Origin: Cichorium intybus
Taxonomy: Eukaryota > Streptophyta > Magnoliopsida > Asterales > Asteraceae
Reading direction: 5' to 3'
Length of the DNA: 64,000 nucleotides
Assembly: GCA_023525715.1 (NCBI GenBank)
Contig: CM042011.1
Coordinates: 65,413,854-65,477,853 of the forward strand
Shown: positions 22,976 through 34,671 of the stretch, piece after piece
Numbering within the stretch: position 1 is the stretch's first letter
Layout: each line of letters starts with the position of its first letter
Translations under genes and position numbers: made by a program
Notes under the pieces: model-generated
Databases searched by the model: none
What the model saw: only the letters and a program-made list of their open reading frames with translations
Told to the model about the DNA's origin: nothing

Positions 22976-25900
22976 ATGTCTTCTGACCAATCCGTTCCCC
23001 ACTCAAATCCCGGTAATGTCACCTCGATTCTGTCATTATGCTCAAAGGTGACGTTGGACGGCACTAACTATAATGACTGGATCCGCAACATCAAAATGGC
23101 TCTAAGGTTTGAACATAAAGAGTATGTTCTGGAAACCGAGCTTGTTGATGTGGACATTGAAACTGCTACTCCCGAGGAAATCGCTGCGTACACTAAACAC
23201 TCTGATGATGCAACTAAAGTGGCTTGCATCATGATCGCTACTATGAACCCTGAACTGCAGCATATCTATGAGGACTATTGGCCTTACGAGATGTACAAAG
23301 AGCTCGCGGAAAGGTTCCGTAAGCAAGAGCGCATCGAAAGGCGTGAGGTTGTAAAAGCTTTCACTAACAGCAAGCCCAAGGAGGGTGAGTCCATCTGTGC
23401 ACATGTGCAGAGGATGCATGGTTATGTGGAAAGGCTTAGGAAGCTGGAAATGCCTGTCCATGAGGATTTAGCAGTTGACATAGTGCTAAACTCCTTGCCC
23501 AGTTCTTATGACCAGTTCACACTGGCGTATCATTTGAACAACAACCAGGCAAACCTAGCTGAGTTACACCGCATGCTTCGTACGGCTGAGGACGGGATGA
23601 AGGGAAAGGCTGTGCTCCCTGTCAACCCGCCTGTCCTGGCTATTGGCTCTGGAAAAGGAAAGAAACGGAAAGGCCCTCCTAAGCAGAACTGGAGGGAAAA
23701 GACTCATGTCGGGTCATCTAGCGGTGCCCCGAAAAGTAAGTCTTCTGGAATTCCACATGTTCGGAACCCCAAAGAGGCCGACTGCTTTTACTGCAAGCAA
23801 AAGGGTCATTGGAAGAGGAGCTGCCCAACGTATCTGCACGACATCAAGGACGGTAAAGTGAAACCGTCACAGGCAGGTACGTATTCTATATCTAATAACT
23901 AATCTTTTTCCCGTTCTTGGGTCCTTGATACAGGATGTGGTTTTCATATCTGTTCTGATTTGCAGGGCCTAGAGGAAAGTAGGGAGCTAGAGCATGGCAA
24001 ACTGAACCTAGTCAAGGGCAATAGGCGAACGTCATTTGTTACCAAGATCGGTGTTTATGGACTGATGCTGAGTAGTGAAGTTAGATTAGATTTACATAAT
24101 TGTTGCTATGCGCCTGATATGGCAAAGAACATAATTTCGTTTCATGCATTGTTTAAACAAGGTTTTTACTATGAGTTTAATAAATTGAATGGTTCAATTT
24201 CTGTTTTCAAAAATAATGTTTTTATATTTAATGCTCTGCCTTGTGATGGAGTGTATGAATCTATTATGTGTGTTGATAATTATGGTAAAAATGTTTTAGC
24301 TATTGATGCTTCAAGCGGTATAGAAAAGGCATGTCTGTGGCATTGTCGCCTTGGCCATATAAACAAGAAACGCATCGCCGAACTCCAAAAGGATGGAGTG
24401 TTGGAATCATTCGACCTCGGGTCAGATGATGTATGCGAATCTTGATTACTTGGCAAGATGACAAAATCACCATTCAAAGGTTCCTTCGAAAGAGGTGAAG
24501 GTCTGTTGGATATCATACACACAAATGTGTGTGGTCCCTTCAGAACAACCACTAAAGAGGGCACGCGGTTCTATGTGACCTTTACCGACGATTTTAGTAG
24601 ATATGGGTATGTCTACTTAATAAAGAATAAGTTAGACACCTTTGAAAAGTTCAAAGAGTTTAAAAATGAAGCGGAAAATCAATTGGGCAGAAAGATAAAG
24701 ATGCTTAGATCCGACAGAGGCGGTGAGTATTTTAGTATCGAGTTTCTCGATTACCTCAAGGAATGTGGAATTGTTTCACAGTTGTCGCCTCCAAGAACAC
24801 CTCAGCTGAATGGTGTTGCTGAGAGGCGAAACCGAACCTTGTTGGACATGGTTCGTTCCATGATGAGTCGAGCCTCACTTCCAATCAATTTCTGGGGGTA
24901 TGCCTTAGAGACTGCCGCCCATATCCTAAATCTTGTCCCAACCAAGAAGGTTGCGAAAACACCGCACGAGATGTGGACGGGGAAAGTTCCCTCGTTGGCA
25001 CACATCAAAGTCTGGGGCTGCGAAGCTTTCGTGAGACGAGATACTTCAGATAAGCTCGCAGAAAGAAGTGAGAGGTGTTTCTTCATCGGATACCCGAAAC
25101 AGTCTTTTGGATACTTGTTCTACAGACCGAGCGAGGACGTGGTCTTTGTAGCAAGACGGGGGTTCTTTCGAGAGAGAGAACTCATATCCAAAGAGGACAG
25201 TGGGAGTACGATCGATCTCGAAGAAATTCAGAAGATGCCCGATGAAACAACCTTGGAAGAAACTAGCAACCAACATGAGGAAGAAGTTCCTGTTGGACCC
25301 ACCGACATTTCGTTGCCCCTTAGGCGTTCAGGTAGAGTTAGCATGCCGCCCGAGTTCTATGGTTTCCATATTACTTCGGACGGTGACACGTTAGTCAGTG
25401 ATCGTACATTGACTAATTTGGATGAGCCAGCTAACTACCGTGAAGCAGTGGCAGGCCCCGAGTCTGCAAAATGGAAAGAGGCAATGGACAGCGAGATAAA
25501 TTCCATGTATGACAATCATGTTTGGAACTTGGTTGACAATGTACCGGGTCGAAAGACAGTCGGATGCAAGTGGATCTTCAAAAAGAAGACCGACATGGAT
25601 GGAAAAGTGCATACTTATAAAGCTCGGCTAGTTGCGAAGGGATTCACTCAAACCCCGGGGGTTGACTATGATGAAACCTTCTCACCAGTAGCCAAGATTA
25701 GGTCAATCAGGATAATGCTTGCCATAGCTGCATTTCATGATTATGAAATCTGGCAGATGGATGTCAAAACCGCTTTTCTTAACGGGAAACTGACTGAGGA
25801 TGTTTACATGAGTCAGCCAGAAGGTTTCGTAGACACAAAGCACCCTGATAAAGTATGTAAGCTTGAAAGATCAATCTACGGGTTGAAGCAAGCATCTCGC

Positions 25901-27007
25901 AGCTGGAATCTTTGCTTCCATTAGAAAGTCAAAGAGTTTGGTTTCTCTAGGAGTGAAGATGAGTCATGTGTATATGTCAAGGCTAGTGGGAGTATAGTCA
26001 CTTTCCTGGTGCTATATGTTGATGACATACTGCTCATGGGAAACGACATTCCGACCTTGCAAAATGTTAAGGCTTGGCTCGGGAAGTGTTTCGCCATGAA
26101 AGACCTAGGAGAAGCTGCTTATATTCTCGGGATAAGAATACTTAGATATAGAAAGAGAAAATTGATAGGTTTAAGCCAGTGTACGTATTTGGAAAAAGTG
26201 TTAAAGAGATTTAACATGGAAAATTCCAAAAAGGGAGAGTTACCAATCCAAAGTAATACTAAATTGAGTAAGACTCAAAGTCCGAGTATCGATGAGGAAA
26301 TAGCTGAAATGAGTCGGGTGCCATATGCTTCGGCAATAGGGTCAATCATGTACGCTATGACATGTAGTCGTCCCGACGTATCCTATGCACTAAGCATGGT
26401 TAGTCGGTTCCAGGGTAATCCTGGAAAAGCACATTGGATTGCAGTCAAGAACATACTCAAGTATCTGCGAAGGACAAAGAATATGGTATTGGTCCTTGGT
26501 GGCAGTGATGAGTTAAAAGTGAGTGGATATACTGATGCCAGCTTCCAGACAGATAGGGACAGTGGACGGTCCCAGTCGGGCTGGGTATTCCTTTTGAACG
26601 GTGGAGCGGTCACTTGGAAAAGTTCCAAGCAGGAAACGGTGGCTGATTCAACGTGCGAATTAGAGTACATTGCAGCGAGTGAAGCGTCTAAGGAGCCGGC
26701 TTGGCTGAAGAATTTCATTGGGGACCTTGGAGTTGTCCCGAGCATTCAGGAGCCGGTGGAACTTTTCTGCGATAATGAAGGAGCGGTCGCCTTGACAAAG
26801 GAACCGCGAGACCATGGAAAGTCCAGGCATATCGAAAGAAAGTACCACTACATTCGACATCAAGTAAAAGAAGGGCACTTACTGGTTAAGCGGGTATCAT
26901 CCGAAGACAATCCTGCAGATCTTTTGACTAAGGCTCTGAATAGGATCAAGCACAATCAGCATGCCAGGAGCATTGGACTGAAGGATGATATTAGTTTTAG
27001 TAATTAG
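22976..27007 (+). pseudogene. Copia gag-pol polyprotein with three in-frame stops
   Basis: One frame of 1343 codons runs from ATG 22976 to 27007, the usual length for copia. Order: gag; CCHC knuckle CFYCKQKGHWKRSC (about residue 271); protease DTG (near 23930); gag-pre-integrase LWHCRLGH; integrase; reverse transcriptase with YVDD (26015-26026); RNase H. This domain order, integrase before reverse transcriptase, defines Ty1/copia. Stops occur at 23900 (TAA), 24443 (TGA) and 25922 (TAG), without frameshift. The first integrase Asp of the DDE triad appears as Asn (HTNVCGPF, near 24520). The copy is therefore dead by point mutation only, consistent with its modest LTR divergence. Confidence 0.93.
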
Positions 27008-27817
27008 ATAGGTTAGAAACTTGTAACAGTATAAATGTAATTGACTCGATGATTTTTATAATTGAGATTTATAAATGAGTATTGTTACTACCTTTATCAA
27101 TCGTTTATTTTTGTGTTTCTATATTTGCATGTTTAACTTCCTTAATAATTAGATTATTTAAAACTCCACAGTCGATCATACTGTTAGGAAGTAAGTGTGA
27201 ACAAAGACTGTCATGAATCGGTTGCAGACTGACTAATGAGTTAGACATTGTAGTAAGACTGCTGCAACGTTCATGAGTACTTAGAAAATAGAGATTTGAG
27301 TATTGGATAAACCCGCACTTAACAGATTGCTTCATGGATTATATCATGAGCAATGTTAAGCCGATAATATCCGGTGATCTTTAAGTGGAGAGATATGATC
27401 TGTTACTTGCGATACAAGTGCTTATTGACAATGCGAAAACGCGCCAGTAACTCGGTGTTATAAAACGCATTGTTGTATGTATTTGGACCTTCAAGAGATA
27501 TGGACATATAAGTCGAAACTTATCCGTCCCCTGACCCGATGGGAAACAGATATATGTAGGCCTCTCGATGATTTAGAAGTTGACTGAAAGTGTTGGCCAA
27601 CCGGGACTAAATTGATGTGTTCAATTAGTAGTCTCTAAAGTCATATGCAAATCAGAAATCGAGAAACAGAGTATCAGACCAAGATTGATGTTAGTCCATG
27701 TCTTGAGTCTGAAAATATCTTGTTGGACGGAGGATCATCAGATCACTTATCCTTGGACAGAACTGACTGGGTCAGAGTTCAGATAATTAAAGTCATAGAC
27801 TTATCCAAGTGGAAGAC
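27008..27817 (+). other. 3' untranslated region and polypurine tract of copia B
   Basis: About 0.8 kb without a gene. The purine-rich stretch AAGTGGAAGA just before 27818 is the likely plus-strand primer. Confidence 0.6.
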
Positions 27818-28541
27818 TATTGGATTAGGTGTCTAAGCCATGACTTTTAATTGTAATTATCTTATGAATAAAAGCAAAGTCCATTTGGGTTGCCCTCATA
27901 ACTGGGGAATTGATGTACAGTTCAGTAGAGAGAAAGATTGATTTATTAAAGATTTAATAAATCAATAGAATGTTTATAGATGGTTTATTAATATATTTAA
28001 GTGTTAATATATTAATTAGAAACTATATTAATTAATTGAGATTTAATCCAGAATTAATTGGATTTAATTTAGTGATTAAATTAATTAATTAAAGTGCAGG
28101 GGCTGACTTGTAATTATTCAATTGTTGAATAACTGACAAGAGATAAGCCAGGGGCCAAAAGTGGCGCCACCCTGGAATCCTTTCTCGGGTTTGGCGAAAA
28201 CCCTTCTAGGGTTTTAGAAGCCTGGTCCAAGTGACTTGCAGGCTTGCCCACTTGGGAGGCTCCTTAGGGTTTCAGGTGTAGCTTGTGGAGGCTATATAAG
28301 GAACCCCCTCGCACCCTAAATCTCACGCCATCTATCTCTCTCCTCTACTCTGCTGGATTGTCTTCTCCTTGCTTGGGTATGACTTGCATTTGAGGCAGGA
28401 TCTCTTTGCTGCTTGCTTGAAGGATCATAAGATCAAAGGTTGGTTTTTCTTAATTCATCTTTAGAATTGAATTGTATCCTTTAGGTTTTTAGTTCTAATC
28501 TTCATAGAAGAAAACATAGATCATATTAGGGTTGCATGTGA
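27818..28541 (+). repeat. 3' LTR of copia B, left part
   Basis: Matches 20937 onward with scattered substitutions; interrupted at 28542 by element G. Confidence 0.93.
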
Positions 28542-28557
28542 TTGTAACGCCCATTTC

Positions 28558-28590
<33 letters not shown>

Positions 28591-28754
28591 ATAGTAACTT
28601 GGCGGCGTGAATAGTGCTCGCGACGCGACGTGAATAGTGCTCGCGACGTGAGGCCGAAAAAAGCTTCTAGAGAGGTGCGCGATGAGGTAAGTGCTTACGT
28701 AATGGTCACGACGCGACCGGGGGTCCGTCGCGACGCGAAGAGGGTCCAGAGGCC

Positions 28755-28762
28755 TATAAATA
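28755..28762 (+). promoter_or_regulatory. TATA box of gypsy G
   Basis: TATAAATA downstream of the CpG-dense block; predicts a start near 28785. Confidence 0.7.
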
Positions 28763-29698
28763 GGAGCTCTAAGCCTCATTTTTGGGCAAAACAAATACTA
28801 AACACTTATATACTATAGAGGAGTGTGCTAGTAAGGAAGAGGTGCTATAAGAGAGGGAAATCAATAGGTTCGGGTAGCGATCGTCGTCTCGACATACGGA
28901 AAGTAAGTTCCAAACCTCTAGTACAATTATAATAGTATTTTGCATATAATATGAAGGGAACGATTGCTAGTCATTTTGACTTATATCAAAATAACCAAGT
29001 TCGAGCCGGGAGATAACCCAGGCTATGGAGACTTTGTTCCGAAATAATGCTAATTGATTTACTTACGAGAACGGTGCCTAGGCCGGTTACATGGGATCTG
29101 GTTGTTGGATTTTCCGAAAGGCTAAAATGCTGAAAGGATCCTGCCACCCCATCTAATCTTCTACCTGGCCGTTCTTTACTTGATAAATCATGAAGTGTTA
29201 TTTTGGAACTATTAAAAGGGTGAATGGAAGATTTATAAATGATAGATTTTGTACTGTGATAACAGTCAAGGTTGGAAGAGGATACAAGGCATAAAAAGAC
29301 AAAAGCTTTAGTCAACAACCAGGTGAGTAATCAATACCTAAGTGTTACTTTTCCTATGGGGCCACATTACCGGTTCATGTGATTGGGACCACCTTACCGT
29401 GGGGTCGCATACTCGGTACTCGTGGTTGAGACCACCTTTCCTGTGGGGCCACTGACTATTGTTGGTGGTTGGGACCACATATATATATATATACGTTGTG
29501 ACGATCGTGTAAGCAGTAATTGTGGTGGGACCACATACAAGTGTTGTGATGGCTTATTCGGCCGGCAGTTCTATCACTCACTCAGGGGATGCACATTGAG
29601 TCCTTAGGACTCGATATTGCTGGGAACCATGATATGATGTGGAAGCTGAAAATTCTGTGTTGTGTATTTTTTTCTGTAACGCTTATCGATTATTCACT

Positions 29699-29738
29699 GA
29701 GCTTGTAAAGCTCATCCTTGTTGATACTAACTGTGCAG
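29699..29738 (+). promoter_or_regulatory. LTR hairpin, TACTAAC and CAG acceptor of G
   Basis: Stem TGAGCTT/AAGCTCA with loop gta, then TACTAAC (29725-29731), which equals the ideal branch-point consensus, then CAG. The same layout occurs in LTRs A, C, D and F. Confidence 0.55.
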
Positions 29739-29935
29739 GTGTTGTAGACCCTACTAAAGGGAAGGATCTAATTCGGGGTTAGAACTGATGACCGTAGCAG
29801 CCCGGCTTTGGGAAGATACCACTTGTACCTTTTTCTTGTAATATATACCCTGTATAATATTTTGTTGAATAAAATATGTTTTAAAGTGTGGAAAATAAAT
29901 GGGTATATTTATATTAAAAGCCGGGTGTTACAAGT

Positions 29936-29947
29936 TGGTATCAGAGC
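29936..29947 (+). promoter_or_regulatory. Primer binding site of gypsy G
   Basis: TGGTATCAGAGC, three bases after the LTR; initiator tRNA-Met type. Confidence 0.9.
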
Positions 29948-30082
29948 CGAGGTTTAAGTGAATTAGGTTTCTATAGGGTAGATACCTAGACTTGAACCTT
30001 AGGAAATAGTGGAATTCGGGATTGGAAAAGGATAATTTATGTTATCTGATTAGGAGACTAATCTTTCTGTTGAACATTGAAG

Positions 30083-33000
30083 ATGGCATACACCAGGAGT
30101 GGTCAGAGCCGAGGAGGTGCTAGGCAGGGAGCTTCCAGGGGAGGCAGATCTCGATCACAGGGCTCACTGCACCGGGAGGCCGGAGAGGCAGCAAGGAACC
30201 AGCCGGATTTACGAGCTATCATTACTGATGTGGTACGGGAGCTATTACCCACTATCGTAGAGACACGTAGGGAGGATACTGCTAAGCAGGTGCATGATGG
30301 AGCCCCTAGAGACGAGGGACATGCCGAAAGTGGAGTACACGTGGCAGATAAGGGTAAAGGCGTGGAGGGAACTTCGGAAGTGAAAAACAAATGTACGTAT
30401 AAGAATTTCCTTAGTTGCAAGCCTAAGGAATTTACGGGAACTGATAGTCCCGTACAAGCGATGGAATGGTTGATACATACGGAGAAAGTTTTCCGGATTA
30501 GCAAGTGTGATGAGGCAGACAAGGTGGAGTTTGCTACCAACCTTTTCGCTGGAAATGCCCAGTATTGGTGGCAAGTTTTCAGTAGAGCTTTGGGTTCAGA
30601 TTTGCTTGGAATGTTGACCTGGGAACAGTTTAAAGCAAAATTCACTGAAGAATACTGTTCTGAAGTAGCAGTGAAGAAGCTGACAGAAGAGTTCTTACAT
30701 TTGGAACAAGGGACTCGTTCTGTGCAAGAATATACTATGGATTTCTTGGAGAAAGCTAGATTCTGTGAACATGAGGTTGATACTGAGAAAAGAAAGATAG
30801 ACAAGTACGTATGGGGATTGAAAACCCGGATTCGAGAGGTTGTACAGCCACTCAAGCTGACTACCTTTCGGCAAGTAGTTGATCGGGCGGTGGAACGTGA
30901 GGCGGAGCTGCAACGCCAACAAGGTGAAAGGAGGGCCGCAGAAGCAAAAAGAAAGGCTGAGGAACGTCCGTGGATTTCTCAGAAGAAGTCCCAACAATCA
31001 GAATCTGGGTCGCGGGGTCAGACTCGGAAGGATGAAGGCAAATGGTGCGACAAATGCCGGAGGAAGCATACGGGAGATTGTCCTACTAGTCCCTCACCAT
31101 TGTATTGTTTTAAGTGTGGGAAGACAGGACACTATGCTCGAGATTGCAACCAAGCAACTCGAGTATGTTTCCAGTGTGGAGCCAAAGATCATATCCGATC
31201 AGAATGTCCACAGCTGAAGACAGGAGGATCCCGAGACAGGACACGGGAGGAGCAGGGAAGAGAAAGGAAGGAGACACGAGGTGGACCAGTAGTCTCCCGA
31301 GCATTCCAGATGACCGTTGAAGAGGCCCGGGAAAAGACTGATGTTATCACAGGTATTTTTAAACTAAACTCGATCCCTGCATATGTATTCTTTGATCCCG
31401 GAGCCACAGATTCCTTTATATCCACATCATTCATGCCCCAAATTTCTATACCCTTAACCCCGTTGAATGAAGAACTGGAGGTAGAAGTAGCAGGTGGTAG
31501 ATATGTATATGTCTCTGAACAGATGCCAGGGTGTCAGCTTGAGATTAACGGGACCATTTTCCCTATTGATCTGAAGCCGATCACCACCAGAGAATTTGAA
31601 GTAATTGTAGGAATGGACTGGTTAGCATCCAATGATGCTCAAGTCGATTGTAAAAGAAAAAGAATTGCAGTTCTGGCACCAGACGGGTCGCAAATAATAA
31701 TTCAAGGTGAACGGCCACGTACCAGGATGCCTGTCATCTCTTTTGCCAAGGTACGACGTCATAACAACAAAGAAGGAATATTTTACATGGCATGTGTGGT
31801 CTCGACAGAGACTACCAAACGATCCGTTGAAGATGTCGCCGTTGTAAAAGAGTTTGCTGATGTTTTTCCCGATGAGCTTCCGGGATTACCTCCGGATCGG
31901 CAGCTAGAGTTTACTATCGATTTGGTTCCAGGAGCAGCCCCTATTGCTCGTGCTCCTTATCGATTGGCACCATCAGAAATGACAGAGTTAAGGAAGCAGC
32001 TGCAGGAATTACTCGATCGGGGATTCATTCGACCGAGTACTTCACCTTGGGGAGCACCTATCCTGTTTGTGAAGAAGAAGGACGGGTCTATGCGAATGTG
32101 TATAGATTATAGAGAACTGAACAAGATCACCATAAAGAATAAATACCCCCTGCCCAGGATCGATGATTTATTCGATCAGCTTCAGGGTGCATCCTATTTC
32201 TCTAAGATTGATCTAAGATCGGGATATCATCAGCTGAAGATTCGGGAGTCGGATATCCCGAAGACTGCCTTCCGTACCCGTTACGGACATTATGAGTTTC
32301 TGGTAATGCCGTTTGGATTAACCAATGCCCCTGCAGCCTTCATGGACTTGATGAACAGAGTGTGTCGTCCATTTCTTGATACCTCTGTTATCGTGTTCAT
32401 TGATGATATACTGATCTATTCCCGGAGTCGGGAAGAGCACGAGACGCATCTACGTCAAGTTTTGGAATTACTTCGTCAAGAGAAGCTGTATGCCAAGTTC
32501 TCAAAGTGTGAATTTTGGCTTCGTGAGGTTCAGTTTTTAGGACATGTTATCAGCAGCGAGGGAGTAAAGGTGGATCCAGCAAAAATCGAAGCCGTAATGA
32601 AGTGGGAGCCGCCACGGAATCCGTCAGAGATACGTAGCTTCCTTGGGCTAGCTGGATATTATAGGAGATTTGTAGAGAACTTCTCTTCTATTGCAGCTCC
32701 TTTGACCAAATTAACTAAGAAGGGCGAGAAGTTTGAATGGACGGAAGAACAGCAAGCTGCATTTCAGAAGCTGAAGCAAGCTTTGTGTGAAGCCCCAGTT
32801 CTTGCATTACCACAAGGTGGAGAAGACTTTGTGGTTTACAGTGACGCCTCTAGGGTAGGTCTGGGATGTGTCTTAATGCAGAGGGGCAGGGTGATTGCAT
32901 ACGCATCCAGACAATTGAAGGAAGCTGAGAAAAAATACCCGGTACATGATCTGGAACTAGCTGCTGTGATGTTAGCATTAAAGTTGTGGAGACATTACCT

Positions 33001-34651
33001 ATATGGAGTAAAGTTCAGGATCTATACGGACCACAAAAGTCTTAAATACTTGTTCAATCAAAAGGATCTGAACATGAGGCAGCAGCGGTGGATGGACTTA
33101 CTCAAAGACTATGACTGCGAGATTTTGTACCATCCAAGGAAGGCGAATGTCGTTGCAGACGCGCTCAGTCGGAAGGAGAGACCCATTAGGGTTGTGTCTG
33201 CTTGTATGAGCATAGTTAGTCGGCTACCTGAGCTGATTCGAACAGCCCAAGAGGAAGCAGGGAAGGCGGAGCATGTGAAAAGTGAACGCATGGTTAGCTA
33301 TATTAACCAACTCGAGGAAAATTCTCAGCGATTGAAGACCTTTAAAGGTCGAGTATGGGTGCCAAAGCAGGGTGAGGCACGTAAGTTACTCCTCGAGGAT
33401 GCGCATTGTTCTCGTTATGCTATACACCCGGGTAGTACCAAGATGTATCGGACGCTGAAGCCGTTATACTGGTGGCCAGGCATGAAGCGGGATATAGGAA
33501 GATATGTGGAACGGTGCCAAACGTGCTTACAAGTAAAGTCCAATCATCAAAAGCCGTATGGAGAAATTCAGCCTCTACCAGTTCCAATGAAAAAGTGGGA
33601 CGAGGTCACTATGGACTTTGTGACAAAACTTCCTCGGACGCCACGAGGACACGATGCAATATGGGTTATCGTGGATCGACTGACCAAATCCGCTCAGTTC
33701 ATACCCATACGTGAAGATTATAAAGTTAGCAAATTAGCCAGAATCTATATTGATGAAGTAGTTTGTAGACACGGGGTACCATCCTCTATTATATCCGACC
33801 GAGATAGTCGATTTATGTCTGGGTTTTGGCAGAGCTTCCAAAAGAAGTTTGGATCGAAAGTTTTAATGAGTACTGCTTACCATCCTCAGACTGATGGACA
33901 GAGTGAAAGGACTATTCAGACATTGGAGGATATGCTTCGTGCCTGTGTTATAGATTTTGGTGGAAGCTGGGAAAATCACTTGCCTTTGGTGGAATTCGCA
34001 TATAATAATAGCTATCATTCTAGCATTCAGATGGCGCCATACGAGGCATTGTATGGAGCACCATGTCGTACTCCGACATGTTGGACAGAGTTAGGGGAAA
34101 AGCCGTTAGCTGGACCTGAAATTGTAGCTCAAACCGAGGAGAAAATTCGAGAAATTCGAGAACATTTGAAGGTTGCTCAAAACCGCCAAAAGCAGTATGC
34201 TGATCGTCGATTAAAACCTATAGAGTTTCAGGTTGGCGATATGGTGATGCTTAAGGTTTCCCCGTGGAAGGGTCTGATTCGTTTTGGAAAGAAAGGTAAG
34301 CTGAGTCCTCGCTTTATTGGCCCGTTTCGGGTATTACAAAGGGTGGGAGCTGTAGCCTATCGGTTAGAGCTACCTGAGGAATTAAGAGGCATTCACAACG
34401 TCTTCCATGTGTCGCACTTGAGAAAGACTCTGTTTGACGAGTCCCAACGAGTGCCTTTACCTAAAATTGAAATAGATGAAAAGCTGAGGTATCCAGAGCA
34501 GCCAGAAAAGATTTTAGACCGCAAGGTGAGACAGCTGCGGAACAAGAAAATTAATATGGTAAAAGTACAGTGGCGATATCACAAGGGCTCGGATGTAACT
34601 TGGGAAGCCGAAGAGGAAATGAGGGCGAAGTACCCCCAATTGTTTGCTTGA
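30083..34651 (+). CDS. Gag-pol polyprotein of chromovirus G, intact
   Basis: A single uninterrupted frame of 1522 residues from ATG 30083 (the in-frame TTG six bases upstream is not used as start). Gag core at about residues 110-240; two CCHC knuckles (CFKCGKTGHYARDC near 342 and CFQCGAKDHIRSEC near 362); aspartic protease with DPGATDSFIS (near 436); reverse transcriptase with VFIDDILIYS (near 771); RNase H with YSDAS (near 917); zinc-binding and DDE integrase (about 1100-1290); chromodomain-like end with VQWRYHKGSDVTWE (about 1473-1522). Reverse transcriptase before integrase plus a chromodomain marks Ty3/gypsy chromoviruses, probably the Tekay/Del group. DPG instead of DSG/DTG at the protease site is also seen in the fossil element C and other plant members, so it is not a fresh defect. 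Likely functional. Confidence 0.95.
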   Translation: MAYTRSGQSRGGARQGASRGGRSRSQGSLHREAGEAARNQPDLRAIITDVVRELLPTIVETRREDTAKQVHDGAPRDEGHAESGVHVADKGKGVEGTSEVKNKCTYKNFLSCKPKEFTGTDSPVQAMEWLIHTEKVFRISKCDEADKVEFATNLFAGNAQYWWQVFSRALGSDLLGMLTWEQFKAKFTEEYCSEVAVKKLTEEFLHLEQGTRSVQEYTMDFLEKARFCEHEVDTEKRKIDKYVWGLKTRIREVVQPLKLTTFRQVVDRAVEREAELQRQQGERRAAEAKRKAEERPWISQKKSQQSESGSRGQTRKDEGKWCDKCRRKHTGDCPTSPSPLYCFKCGKTGHYARDCNQATRVCFQCGAKDHIRSECPQLKTGGSRDRTREEQGRERKETRGGPVVSRAFQMTVEEAREKTDVITGIFKLNSIPAYVFFDPGATDSFISTSFMPQISIPLTPLNEELEVEVAGGRYVYVSEQMPGCQLEINGTIFPIDLKPITTREFEVIVGMDWLASNDAQVDCKRKRIAVLAPDGSQIIIQGERPRTRMPVISFAKVRRHNNKEGIFYMACVVSTETTKRSVEDVAVVKEFADVFPDELPGLPPDRQLEFTIDLVPGAAPIARAPYRLAPSEMTELRKQLQELLDRGFIRPSTSPWGAPILFVKKKDGSMRMCIDYRELNKITIKNKYPLPRIDDLFDQLQGASYFSKIDLRSGYHQLKIRESDIPKTAFRTRYGHYEFLVMPFGLTNAPAAFMDLMNRVCRPFLDTSVIVFIDDILIYSRSREEHETHLRQVLELLRQEKLYAKFSKCEFWLREVQFLGHVISSEGVKVDPAKIEAVMKWEPPRNPSEIRSFLGLAGYYRRFVENFSSIAAPLTKLTKKGEKFEWTEEQQAAFQKLKQALCEAPVLALPQGGEDFVVYSDASRVGLGCVLMQRGRVIAYASRQLKEAEKKYPVHDLELAAVMLALKLWRHYLYGVKFRIYTDHKSLKYLFNQKDLNMRQQRWMDLLKDYDCEILYHPRKANVVADALSRKERPIRVVSACMSIVSRLPELIRTAQEEAGKAEHVKSERMVSYINQLEENSQRLKTFKGRVWVPKQGEARKLLLEDAHCSRYAIHPGSTKMYRTLKPLYWWPGMKRDIGRYVERCQTCLQVKSNHQKPYGEIQPLPVPMKKWDEVTMDFVTKLPRTPRGHDAIWVIVDRLTKSAQFIPIREDYKVSKLARIYIDEVVCRHGVPSSIISDRDSRFMSGFWQSFQKKFGSKVLMSTAYHPQTDGQSERTIQTLEDMLRACVIDFGGSWENHLPLVEFAYNNSYHSSIQMAPYEALYGAPCRTPTCWTELGEKPLAGPEIVAQTEEKIREIREHLKVAQNRQKQYADRRLKPIEFQVGDMVMLKVSPWKGLIRFGKKGKLSPRFIGPFRVLQRVGAVAYRLELPEELRGIHNVFHVSHLRKTLFDESQRVPLPKIEIDEKLRYPEQPEKILDRKVRQLRNKKINMVKVQWRYHKGSDVTWEAEEEMRAKYPQLFA

Positions 34652-34671
34652 TTCCGGGGACGGAATCTTAT

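Larger units (their letters stand above)
28543..29932 (+). repeat. 5' LTR of gypsy G
   Basis: TGTAACGCCC to GGGTGTTACA. Contains a run of about 28 A (28559-28588), CpG-dense CGCGACGCGAC blocks (28610-28740), TATA box 28755, donor GTAAGT 28903, candidate mini-exon 29266-29322, (AT)n 29477-29492, TACTAAC branch-like site 29725, CAG ending 29738, and AATAAA near 29868 as poly(A) signal. Confidence 0.95.

Noticed and set aside
30103..30855. 250-codon minus-strand frame
   Set aside because: Shadow of the gag-pol frame of element G; no domain.
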